Source: Actinobacteria bacterium UBA7422 (lineage in GTDB: Bacteria; Actinomycetota; Actinomycetes; S36-B12). From it: DNA of 5,027 nt. The notes beneath the pieces are model-generated. The model ran no database searches and was not told the origin of the DNA. It saw only the letters and a list, made by a program, of their open reading frames with translations. The DNA lies in contig DKME01000149.1 in assembly GCA_002469525.1 (NCBI GenBank), positions 1 through 5,027 of the forward strand, in the 5' to 3' direction. Positions 1 to 4,790 of the stretch are shown in pieces. Made by a program: the position numbers and the translations under genes. Numbering within the stretch: position 1 is the stretch's first letter; the number at the start of each line of letters is the position of its first letter.

Positions 1-126
1 ATCGCGGTTGACCACCCGAGCATTATCGAGGCCGACATCAATCCTCTGATTCTCGCTAAGAATGGTGCGGTTGCAGTGGACGCATTGGTGGTGTGTGAAC
101 AGTTCATCGAGCCGGAAAGCGTGTAG
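1..126 (+). CDS. C-terminal end of an NDP-forming acyl-CoA synthetase (ATP-grasp domain), partial
   Basis: This is the last 41 codons of a gene that begins left of the window, read in frame 1 and ending in TAG at 124-126. The peptide contains EADINPLIL followed by GAVAVDALV. This closely matches the final strand pattern (E-x-D-x-NPL...G-x-VAVDA) of the ATP-grasp domain in ADP/GDP-forming acetyl- or acyl-CoA synthetases, and of related fusions with a Pat-type acetyltransferase. In that family the domain carries the nucleotide-dependent half of the interconversion of acyl-CoA and acid plus NTP. Only the tail is visible, so substrate, fusion state and total length cannot be judged. A succinyl-CoA synthetase beta subunit shares the E-x-NPL motif but usually ends differently, so it is less likely. 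Confidence 0.75.
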   Translation: MAVDHPSIIEADINPLILAKNGAVAVDALVVCEQFIEPESV

Positions 127-145
127 CCAAAGTCACCTTGGTCAT

Positions 146-169
146 ATTGTGAGTTCATATTCACACAAT
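146..169. promoter_or_regulatory. Imperfect inverted repeat, candidate operator upstream of the binding-protein gene
   Basis: The outer arms ATTGTG (146-151) and CACAAT (164-169) are perfect complements separated by 12 bases. Inside them TGTGA and TCACA face each other across 8 bases, two more than the 6-base spacing of a CRP/FNR-type site. TCATATT also occurs as a direct repeat at 142-148 and 155-161. The site lies about 130 bases before the chosen start of the osmoprotectant-binding protein. A transcription factor operator is an inference; the repeat could also sit in the 3' end of the preceding transcript. Confidence 0.35.
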
Positions 170-175
170 GCTCGA

Positions 176-255
176 GCAGGTTTAGCTCCGGCTGCGTTGC
201 GGGTTTGTCAAGGCTCAAGAATCAACATAGGCTTTCACGTGAGATACAAACCTGC
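176..255 (+). promoter_or_regulatory. Leader-like segment with two mutually exclusive stems
   Basis: AAACCTGC (248-255) is a perfect complement of GCAGGTTT (176-183). The overlapping stretch ACAAACCTGC (246-255) also pairs with GCGGGTTTGT (199-208), giving 10 pairs with one G-U. The two pairings use the same 3' arm and exclude each other. A small palindrome, TCACGTGA, sits at 235-242. If transcription starts upstream of 176 this could act as an attenuator-like switch for the binding-protein gene. I do not recognise a named riboswitch class, and a promoter candidate inside the segment argues against it. Confidence 0.25.
205..233 (+). promoter_or_regulatory. Possible sigma-70-type promoter for the osmoprotectant-binding protein gene
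   Basis: TTGTCA (205-210) and TAGGCT (228-233) are separated by 17 bases. The -35 element is close to consensus, while the -10 keeps only the key T-A-n-n-n-T positions. A transcript would start near 240 and give a leader of about 57 bases. This is weak evidence on its own. Confidence 0.28.
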
Positions 256-283
256 CGTTGTAATTACGTAAATCAGCAAATAT

Positions 284-288
284 GGGAG
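284..288 (+). promoter_or_regulatory. Ribosome binding site that decides the start at 297
   Basis: GGGAG lies 8 bases before the GTG at 297. The alternative in-frame ATG at 282 has no purine-rich site before it and would overlap this one. Starting at 297 also gives a compact lipoprotein signal peptide (MKLIHKK then a hydrophobic stretch), so the GTG start is preferred. Confidence 0.6.
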
Positions 289-296
289 TGTTCAGA

Positions 297-1265
297 GTGA
301 AACTAATCCACAAGAAAATTGCTATCGTGATTGCCGCATCGGCGCTTGCGCTGACCGCTTGTTCAAGTGATTCAAGTTCGAGTGATGCAGCGAGCGGTGA
401 CGCTATAGCTGGAGTGAACAGTCTTGAAGGAATCCCGGTCACCGTGGGTTCCAAGGATTTTGACGAGGGGCTGGTCCTTGGTGAAATGCTGGTTCAGGCA
501 TTCGGCGCTGCGGGTGCTGACGTGACCAATCAGGTCGGATTAGGTGGAACGGGTGTCGCGCGGACAGCCCTGACGTCTGGCGAGATCGACGTGTACCCCG
601 AATACAACGGAACGGGTTGGGCGGTGCACCTTGAACAAGAAGATCCCAGCTTCAACTCGGAAGAATTGACGGCAAACGTCAAGCAAATGGATTTTGATAA
701 GAATCAGATTGTGTGGATTGGGCGTTCTCCATTTAACAACACATACGGGTTCGTTTCTAGCCCAGAAGTCACCGAAGCAAATGGTGGGCCGTTCACCACC
801 CAGTCCTTCATGGAGTACGTGCGGGACAATCCCGATGCACTTGTCTGCATGGAGACTGAGTTTCCAGACCGTCCAGACGGTTTGATTTTGACCGAAACCG
901 CAACAGGAATTGAAATGCCTGACGCACAGGTCAGCATTTTGGACACCGGTGTCATCTATACCGAAACGGCGTCCAATAACTGTACTTTCGGCGAGGTCTA
1001 CACAACTGACGGTCGCATTCCAGCACTCGGATTGACACTTGTGGACGATCCTGGCATCAATATTCTCTACAACGTCTCCGCGACTATGCGGGCGCAAACC
1101 TACGATCAGGCACCCGATCAGTTCGAAGCAATTGTTGCTGCAATCCTTCAGCCTCTGGACAATGTCAAAATGGCCGAACTGAATAAACGGGTTTCAGCAG
1201 ATGGTGAGGAAGCATCAGTCGTGGCTAACAGCTATTTGGTCGAGCAAGGAATCATTTCAGGTTAG
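297..1265 (+). CDS. Osmoprotectant (glycine betaine/choline-type) ABC transporter substrate-binding lipoprotein
   Basis: The product (322 residues from GTG 297) should capture a quaternary-ammonium osmolyte outside the membrane and hand it to an ABC permease. Residues 1-21 are a lipoprotein signal peptide: basic MKLIHKK, a hydrophobic core, then LTAC with the lipidated Cys22, followed by a Ser/Asp-rich linker. The mature domain starts near 46 and shows OpuAC/OpuCC family marks: GSKDFDE at 51-57 (family G-S-K-x-F-x-E), LGEML, LGGTGVA, and GEIDVYPEYNGTG ending at Gly107. A PDRPDGL segment follows Cys184. Cys184 and Cys229 could form a disulfide. Length is normal for the family. No permease or ATPase gene follows: the gene ends in TAG and is followed by hairpins and a T8 tract. 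It is therefore an orphan binding protein here, or its partners lie elsewhere. The exact ligand cannot be fixed from sequence alone. Confidence 0.88.
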   Translation: MKLIHKKIAIVIAASALALTACSSDSSSSDAASGDAIAGVNSLEGIPVTVGSKDFDEGLVLGEMLVQAFGAAGADVTNQVGLGGTGVARTALTSGEIDVYPEYNGTGWAVHLEQEDPSFNSEELTANVKQMDFDKNQIVWIGRSPFNNTYGFVSSPEVTEANGGPFTTQSFMEYVRDNPDALVCMETEFPDRPDGLILTETATGIEMPDAQVSILDTGVIYTETASNNCTFGEVYTTDGRIPALGLTLVDDPGINILYNVSATMRAQTYDQAPDQFEAIVAAILQPLDNVKMAELNKRVSADGEEASVVANSYLVEQGIISG

Positions 1266-1297
1266 TTTGTTGAATTGACAATTCACGGACGGAACTT

Positions 1298-1313
1298 CTT
1301 GCCACCTCGCAAG
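1298..1313 (+). terminator. Small hairpin followed by a pyrimidine-rich run
   Basis: CTTGC (1298-1302) and GCAAG (1309-1313) form a 5-bp stem with a 6-base loop, followed by TCTTCCTTCTTTGTT. An AT-rich palindrome, TGAATTGACAATTCA (1271-1285), lies just before it. These may help end the binding-protein transcript, but the T8 site downstream is stronger. Confidence 0.25.
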
Positions 1314-1342
1314 TCTTCCTTCTTTGTTGGAAATAGATTCAA

Positions 1343-1391
1343 AACGGTCCGTCAGGCCGTTGGGGTTCCGCTTTGAGACCCTATTTTTTTT
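1343..1391 (+). terminator. Rho-independent terminator region after the binding-protein gene
   Basis: Two hairpins sit back to back. AACGGTC (1343-1349) pairs with GGCCGTT (1355-1361) around a 5-base loop. GGGGTT (1362-1367) then pairs with GACCCT (1377-1382) around 9 bases, with G-U pairs at both ends. Eight consecutive T residues (1384-1391) follow one base later. A stem followed directly by a T8 tract is the classical intrinsic terminator layout for the plus strand. It supports a single-gene transcript ending here. Confidence 0.6.
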
Positions 1392-1400
1392 AACGAGAAA

Positions 1401-1421
1401 CCGTAAGGGCTAGCCCTACGG
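1401..1421 (-). terminator. Strong hairpin, possible minus-strand terminator
   Basis: CCGTA, a one-base bulge, GGGC, TA, GCCC, TACGG form a nearly perfect palindrome ten bases beyond the T8 tract. Read on the minus strand it is followed by GTTTCTCGTT, a poor T-run. It sits 8 bases past the stop of the FUSC-like fragment and could have terminated that gene while intact. The terminator role is an inference. Confidence 0.35.
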
Positions 1422-1428
1422 AAGAAAC

Positions 1429-1785
1429 TCAAGAAAGTGCTGTCTTTGGATTTCTTGCAACGAAGAGGTACGAGGCTGCAACGGTGATTCCAGCTGCAAT
1501 GAGTGTGCAGTAGATCCTGATCGGACCTGTTGTTGAGACTGGAAGGCCGTCGAGAGCAAAGAGTGAAATAACAAGTAGCGTGATTCCTATGACCGCAATT
1601 GAGTAGTTGGCGTTGATAAAAGCCATGAGGAGAAATATTCCCTAAGCCGCGAATAGCACGAACCCTAGTTGCCCGGTTCCCACCCAATCAACGAGAAAGA
1701 TAGATAGACCGATTCCAATAATGGTGCCAGTGGTGCGCTCCACCACCCGGGTTGACGTGCCATCATGGTCTGGGCGAGACATCCA
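1429..1785 (-). pseudogene. FUSC-family-like membrane transporter fragment with in-frame TAG
   Basis: Read on the minus strand from 1785, the frame gives W-M-S-RPDHDGTSTR, then VVERTTGTIIGIGL. This matches the conserved entry of FUSC/aromatic-acid-exporter-like membrane domains (x-x-R-x-x-E-R-x-x-G-T-x-x-G). Four hydrophobic segments follow, including YSIAVIGITLLVISLFAL and TLIAAGITVAASYLFV, again in the family's order, and the frame stops with TGA at 1429-1431. A TAG at 1642-1644 (minus strand) interrupts the second hydrophobic segment. The 65-codon piece after it starts at an ATG with no ribosome site. The N-terminal helices expected before the RPDHDG region are missing: upstream the reading changes to an unrelated frame. 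Known proteins of this group are several hundred residues long, so this is a degraded remnant. Family assignment is from pattern recall, not a search. Confidence 0.6.
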
Positions 1786-2144
1786 AGCTGGTTTTGGCTG
1801 GCGTGGAGTCTCTCCCGGAGAACTACGAGTTGAGAACGGATCTCGGCTTCGCGTTGTGCACGTTTCTCAGCTTGCAGCCTTTCCTGTTCGATTCGTGTGG
1901 CCTCGCGCTGTTTCGCAACGATTCTGGCCTTGGCAACAAAGTCGTCTCGCCACATGTCCGGGTGTAGTTCGATGTGATGCCAACGTGAAGGGTAGCCATC
2001 CGCGGTTAACTCAGGAGCGCGGTGAAAAACATGCTCACGCCGATTTCGTGCAACGTTGCAATTCTTGTGCGCCAATCTTGGATTCACGCTATCTGTCGCG
2101 ACAGATTCCGAAGCAAGAATGGCGGGAAATAGAAAGGTTGTCAT
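1665..2144 (-). CDS. Hypothetical coiled-coil-rich ORF, probably chimeric or broken at its 3' end
   Basis: An ORF of 159 codons runs from ATG 2142-2144, preceded on the minus strand by GGGAG nine bases upstream. I do not recognise the family. Residues about 50-70 (GYPSRWHHIELHPDMWRDDF) look like folded-protein sequence. Residues about 73-118 are rich in Glu, Gln, Arg and Ala with hydrophobic positions spaced like a coiled coil. From about residue 121 (below position 1785) the frame only shadows the FUSC-like fragment, which is read in another frame, so the true coding part is probably 1785-2144. There is no signal peptide or membrane segment. It lies downstream of the phosphoesterase on the same strand, about 100 bases away across a hairpin. 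It may be the stump of a longer gene joined to the FUSC remnant by deletion, or a small intact gene whose end was lost. Confidence 0.4.
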   Translation of the reverse strand: MTTFLFPAILASESVATDSVNPRLAHKNCNVARNRREHVFHRAPELTADGYPSRWHHIELHPDMWRDDFVAKARIVAKQREATRIEQERLQAEKRAQREAEIRSQLVVLRERLHASQNQLGCLAQTMMARQPGWWSAPLAPLLESVYLSFSLIGWEPGN

Positions 2145-2197
2145 TACGAACTACTCCCGATACGGATGCCGTGGGGAATCTCGATGTGGTTACCTGC

Positions 2198-2219
2198 TAG
2201 TGAACCGAAAGGTTTACTA
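2198..2219 (-). terminator. GAAA/TTTC-loop hairpin after the phosphoesterase gene
   Basis: TAGTGAACC (2198-2206) and GGTTTACTA (2211-2219) form a 9-bp stem with one G-U around a four-base loop (GAAA on plus, TTTC on minus). It starts 28 bases past the phosphoesterase stop codon on the minus strand. There is no T tract, so it may be a weak terminator or an mRNA 3'-end stabiliser. Confidence 0.35.
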
Positions 2220-2246
2220 AGTCTCGTTGTGGAGTTGAAAATCGCT

Positions 2247-3698
2247 TCAGCACTTAATCTTGCTCCCCTTGAGAAGACATTTCGCGAAGGTCTTGCCTTT
2301 GACCGTTTTCGCTTGGAATTCCCAGGTTAGTTGCTGGGGTTTCGCCATAGCGTAGGAGAAGACGACTTTGGTCGTCCACTGCCTGACCGTGGGGTAGGGC
2401 TTGAACTTCGACTGCATTGGCTGCCCGCGTCCGGTAGCCAGCGCGCCGAACTCCGGTTTCTTGTAGCCGGATGTCGGATCCAATGCCGTTCCTCCGCCCC
2501 CAAGAACAATTTGAGCGGGTGCACCAGTGACCTGAACTGCTTGGGTCAGATGAACATGGCCTGAGATGATCGCTGAGTACGGTTTGAGCGTTCCGTAACT
2601 TGCAGCCGCGGTGTCCGCGGACACCCACATGCTGATATTCGGGTCTCGAGAAAAGGGCGCACATCGCACATTTCCACACTGGATCGTGGACCTAACCGCG
2701 AATATCGGTCGGTGAGTCAAAAGCCAGGCGTTCCCGGGCTGGGGAGTGGCCTTGGCCAGTCTCTGTGCCTTTTTGAACTTTGGACGCATCTTCGTTGACC
2801 ATGAATCCACCACTTGGTCGTTTGCGTATGCGCTGTCGGTTGCAACTAAACGGAGGGTCTTCGCTTGGTCGGTCGTGAGATCTACCGCATAAGGCTGGAG
2901 TATTGGCTCTGGGGCCTTACGCCCGATCGGATCACAAGTCTGCGATGTACCGAATTGCGGATCGAGTATGTAGAAGTAGGAAATGCCTCCGACATTGCAG
3001 ATCTCTTGGTTACCACGAAGAGGCAGGATCGGAGACACGGAGAATACGGGAGCGAACGGTGCCAGGAATGAGTACTCAAAACTCGCGGCCGAATCCAAGA
3101 AGGGTTCTCCTTCGGTTACCCGGGGAACGTCACCGCAAATCTTGTCGTCCTCGCAAGGCCATTCGTTGTAAATGTAGTCACCCAGATGTACTACCGCCTG
3201 TGGTGCTGCTTTTGCAATCTGTTGCGCGAAGACACGAAGCGGCCATTTACGATTCGAGTCACACTCTTGCTGGATGTTATGAACCAGTCTGCATCCTGTG
3301 TCGCCGATCAGCGCCAGAGAGGTGACCGGCTGAATCGCAGTCGGTACGGATGCGACCGTTCCATCTTTGTAGGTGATTGAACTGAATGGTGAGGCATTCG
3401 AGGGGGCGGCGATCTCGCACACCGTCACCGACGCGAATGACGCCCCAGTATTGGATGGACTTTGCCGCGTAGTAAGCCCGACGTTGACTGGTGCACCCGC
3501 GACTGTCGTATTAAGAGATGGACAATCTTCGCCAGCGGGCTGGACCACCCGAACGATGAGTTGGCTTTCGGCCTGGGAGCTCGAAGCAAGGACTGAGAAT
3601 GCGTACCGCTGAGGTTCGGCAGCGTGGCTAACCTCTAATGAAAGGGCACCCAATATCAATGTAAGTACGGTTACCGAGACCGCGAAAAGCCTAGACAT
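2247..3698 (-). CDS. Secreted calcineurin-like metallophosphoesterase (purple acid phosphatase/PhoD-like motifs)
   Basis: The 483-residue product should hydrolyse phosphoesters outside the membrane with a two-metal site. Residues 1-26 are a Sec signal peptide (MSRLF, hydrophobic core, cleavage likely at SHA-A). A beta-rich segment (about 30-125) precedes the catalytic domain (about 126-405). The ordered motifs are GDTG (132-135), GDYIY (173-177), GNQE (229-232), TH (328-329) and GHVH (380-383). This is the calcineurin-like series. GDTG and the Tyr177 of GD-x-x-Y fit the purple acid phosphatase layout, and HLGDYIY is also PhoD-like. The usual GNHE histidine is glutamine (Gln231), which may alter catalysis. 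Twelve cysteines suggest disulfides. The tail is basic and ends in Cys. TATAAT lies six bases before the ATG with no ribosome site, implying a leaderless transcript. No phosphate-regulatory box was recognised. The natural substrate is unknown. Confidence 0.85.
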   Translation of the reverse strand: MSRLFAVSVTVLTLILGALSLEVSHAAEPQRYAFSVLASSSQAESQLIVRVVQPAGEDCPSLNTTVAGAPVNVGLTTRQSPSNTGASFASVTVCEIAAPSNASPFSSITYKDGTVASVPTAIQPVTSLALIGDTGCRLVHNIQQECDSNRKWPLRVFAQQIAKAAPQAVVHLGDYIYNEWPCEDDKICGDVPRVTEGEPFLDSAASFEYSFLAPFAPVFSVSPILPLRGNQEICNVGGISYFYILDPQFGTSQTCDPIGRKAPEPILQPYAVDLTTDQAKTLRLVATDSAYANDQVVDSWSTKMRPKFKKAQRLAKATPQPGNAWLLTHRPIFAVRSTIQCGNVRCAPFSRDPNISMWVSADTAAASYGTLKPYSAIISGHVHLTQAVQVTGAPAQIVLGGGGTALDPTSGYKKPEFGALATGRGQPMQSKFKPYPTVRQWTTKVVFSYAMAKPQQLTWEFQAKTVKGKTFAKCLLKGSKIKC

Positions 3699-3704
3699 GG
3701 TTGG

Positions 3705-3710
3705 ATTATA
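3705..3710 (-). promoter_or_regulatory. -10 box for leaderless transcription of the phosphoesterase gene
   Basis: The minus strand reads TATAAT, then CCAACC, then the ATG at 3696-3698. A consensus -10 box with a six-base gap places transcription initiation at or next to the A of ATG, so the mRNA would have no 5' leader. No Shine-Dalgarno sequence is present, which agrees. No good -35 hexamer lies 16-18 bases upstream. Leaderless genes with this TAnnnT spacing are common in actinobacteria. Confidence 0.6.
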
Positions 3711-3734
3711 GGGCTGACCGAGACATTTCCCTAG

Positions 3735-3947
3735 AACGGTTCAGAGTCCCTGCGAACCGTGCGCGAAGACTTGCAGAACTTCTATGGAGCCGCCTCATTT
3801 GAGAGGATCATTACGGTATACGCACGTGCTCCTCCGTCAAATTAGATCTCCAACCAACAGATGATCGAGTTGCTCCATGCAACCACGGATCCTCTCCAAT
3901 CTTTGGCTGCTTACGCTTACGAGCAATACGTGGAAGCTATAAATTAA
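3735..3947 (+). pseudogene. Possible remnant of a protein-coding gene with in-frame TAG, family unknown
   Basis: Between stops at 3732-3734 and 3945-3947 one plus-strand frame reads like protein for 70 codons, broken only by TAG at 3843-3845. The first part includes LRTVREDLQNFYGAASFERI. The second part includes MIELLHATTDPLQSLAAYAY and ends in EQYVEAIN. Both halves have amphipathic, helix-like composition. There is no ribosome site before the ATG at 3861, and no start that would give an intact gene. I do not recognise the family. It could be the 3' end of a gene truncated by rearrangement, or chance reading of intergenic DNA. It lies between the divergent phosphoesterase promoter and the small lipoprotein gene. 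Confidence 0.3.
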
Positions 3948-3949
3948 AT

Positions 3950-3963
3950 TGTTGCGTGCAACA
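3950..3963. repeat. Inverted repeat TGTTGC/GCAACA, possible operator
   Basis: TGTTGC (3950-3955) and GCAACA (3958-3963) are perfect complements across two bases. Related pairs are GTTGC-N5-GCAAC at 3869-3883 and GTTG-G-CAAC at 3983-3991, the last overlapping the proposed -35 of the lipoprotein promoter. Repeated arms of the same sequence before one gene suggest binding sites for a regulator. This is an inference. Confidence 0.3.
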
Positions 3964-3983
3964 TTTAGGCACGAAATGATGCG

Positions 3984-4012
3984 TTGGCAACCGTGCTTTC
4001 TTATGTTAAAGT
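3984..4012 (+). promoter_or_regulatory. Candidate promoter of the small lipoprotein gene
   Basis: TTGGCA (3984-3989, five of six matches to TTGACA) and TAAAGT (4007-4012, four of six matches to TATAAT) are separated by exactly 17 bases. Transcription would begin near 4019, leaving a leader of about 35 bases before the ATG at 4054. This supports the 4054 start over in-frame starts further upstream. Confidence 0.4.
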
Positions 4013-4053
4013 TTCTGTATGGGCCACGGCATCTTCCATCTGGTCGGGCCTCA

Positions 4054-4560
4054 ATGAATCAGGCAGTGGTATCCGCGGCTATTTTTTTGGGATGCGCCTT
4101 GATGGGCACAGGGTGCTCAGAGCTGGCGGCTTCGAAAACTGAGATCAATGCGGAACAGAGTGTTTCAGAGTCTCCTATCAAACCTACTGATTCACCCATG
4201 GTTGTGGAAAATTGCTCTGCTCGTACTTACTCCGAGGCAGAAGAGGTGATTAGAGGGCAAATAATGGAGTTCAACTTTGGGCGATTTAAGAAAGCGCGAG
4301 CGTATGCGTCTATTCAGTTTCGTGAGGCTGTGACGTTAAAGGATTTCCGAACCATTATTGAAGAGGATTATTCTTTCCTGCTCGAATCACCTGAAATCTC
4401 CTTTAAAACTTGCATTGAACGCCAAAACGCTATTTACATTCAGGTAGCTTTGACAGTCCAAAAAGTCACAGTTCTAGATTATCGACTCATACGTGACGAA
4501 GATGGGTTAGGAATTGACGCAGCATTGATAACAGCCAGGTCAGTAGAATTAAACGCCTAA
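4054..4560 (+). CDS. Small predicted lipoprotein, DUF4864/NTF2-like
   Basis: The 168-residue product starts with MNQAVVSAAIFLGCALMGTG and Cys21, a hydrophobic export signal ending in GTGC, an acceptable but atypical lipobox with Gly at -3. A Ser/Glu/Pro-rich linker (about 22-60) leads to a globular domain. That domain has the order EVIRGQIMEFNFGRFKKA, AYAS, a Phe/Arg-containing helix, EEDYSFLL, and a C-terminal strand pair ending YRLIRDEDGLGIDAALI. This resembles the DUF4864 group of NTF2-like domains (Q-x-x-AF...A..YAS...F...Y..L...Y.L). Recall-based and tentative; function unknown. The frame is open upstream to 3949, but that stretch (Arg/His/Trp-rich) overlaps the promoter and gives no signal peptide. 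No clear ribosome site precedes 4054, which leaves some doubt about the start. Cys21 would anchor it to the membrane outer face. Confidence 0.6.
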   Translation: MNQAVVSAAIFLGCALMGTGCSELAASKTEINAEQSVSESPIKPTDSPMVVENCSARTYSEAEEVIRGQIMEFNFGRFKKARAYASIQFREAVTLKDFRTIIEEDYSFLLESPEISFKTCIERQNAIYIQVALTVQKVTVLDYRLIRDEDGLGIDAALITARSVELNA

Positions 4561-4576
4561 ATTCACAACATGCCTT

Positions 4577-4593
4577 GTTGGAAGGTTTCCAAC
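4577..4593. terminator. Perfect 7-bp hairpin between the lipoprotein gene and the tRNA fragment
   Basis: GTTGGAA (4577-4583) and TTCCAAC (4587-4593) pair perfectly around a 3-base loop. An overlapping alternative pair, CAACA (4566-4570) with TGTTG (4576-4580), competes with it. It could end the lipoprotein transcript from the left, or the tRNA transcript arriving on the minus strand. There is no T tract on either side, so the role is uncertain. Confidence 0.4.
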
Positions 4594-4600
4594 TATCTAG

Positions 4601-4647
4601 TGGCCCCGGCATGATTCGAACATGCGACGCACGGTTTAGGAAACCCT
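4601..4647 (-). tRNA. 3' fragment of tRNA-Arg(CCU); likely attachment-site remnant
   Basis: On the minus strand this reads as the anticodon arm to the 3' end of a tRNA. The anticodon loop is TTCCTAA with anticodon CCT at 4638-4640, the 3' anticodon strand is ACCGT, and the variable loop is GCGTC. A perfect T arm follows (GCATG, TTCGAAT, CATGC; 4609-4625), then the acceptor strand CGGGGCC (4602-4608) and discriminator A (4601). CCA is not encoded. The 5' anticodon strand (AGGGT) has a G-G mismatch. Beyond 4647 there is no D arm and no matching GGCCCCG acceptor strand, so the gene is not functional here. A 3' tRNA segment alone is the usual footprint of an integrative element that recombines in a tRNA 3' end; the element should then lie to the right, at the missing 5' side. 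A degenerate tRNA pseudogene is the alternative. Confidence 0.7.
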
Positions 4648-4740
4648 GTCGTTTGTGAGGAAGACGAGGATGAGGATGAACATTCGTGAGGAAATAAGAC
4701 CACGTTATAGCGTGTAGGTGATGAGGTAGCCATAAACGCG

Positions 4741-4758
4741 TGCCACGGATTTGCCACG
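4741..4758. repeat. TGCCACG direct repeat at 11-bp spacing, possible integrase arm-type sites
   Basis: TGCCACG occurs at 4741-4747 and 4752-4758, so the copies lie on the same DNA face one helical turn apart. The minus strand reads CGTGGCA twice. Short direct repeats close to an attachment site are typical arm-type binding sites of tyrosine integrases or of excisionases. This role is inferred from the position about 100 bases from the tRNA fragment. Confidence 0.35.
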
Positions 4759-4790
4759 AAAAATTCCTGTTGGAGTATCGGCTCAATCTT

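Noticed and set aside
282..296. ATG at 282 as the start of the binding-protein gene
   Set aside because: It has no ribosome site and adds five residues ahead of a standard lipoprotein signal; GGGAG is placed correctly for the GTG at 297.
540..1097. 185-codon minus-strand ORF inside the binding-protein gene
   Set aside because: It lies fully antisense to a gene with clear family motifs, and its translation is Cys/His/Arg-rich without recognisable domains.
1352..1687. 111-codon minus-strand ORF across the FUSC-like fragment
   Set aside because: It runs through the terminator hairpins and is out of frame with the recognisable membrane segments.
1721..2200. 159-codon plus-strand ORF
   Set aside because: It is antisense to the frame with a ribosome site and coiled-coil pattern, and its translation shows no motif or signal.
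2903..3325. 140-codon plus-strand ORF within the phosphoesterase gene
   Set aside because: It is a shadow of the phosphoesterase, which carries all catalytic motifs on the other strand.
1642..3845. TAG recoded as an amino acid, since two gene-like stretches (1642-1644 minus, 3843-3845 plus) are broken by TAG
   Set aside because: TAG is the genuine terminal stop of the acyl-CoA synthetase and binding-protein genes in this window, so simple decay is the better explanation.
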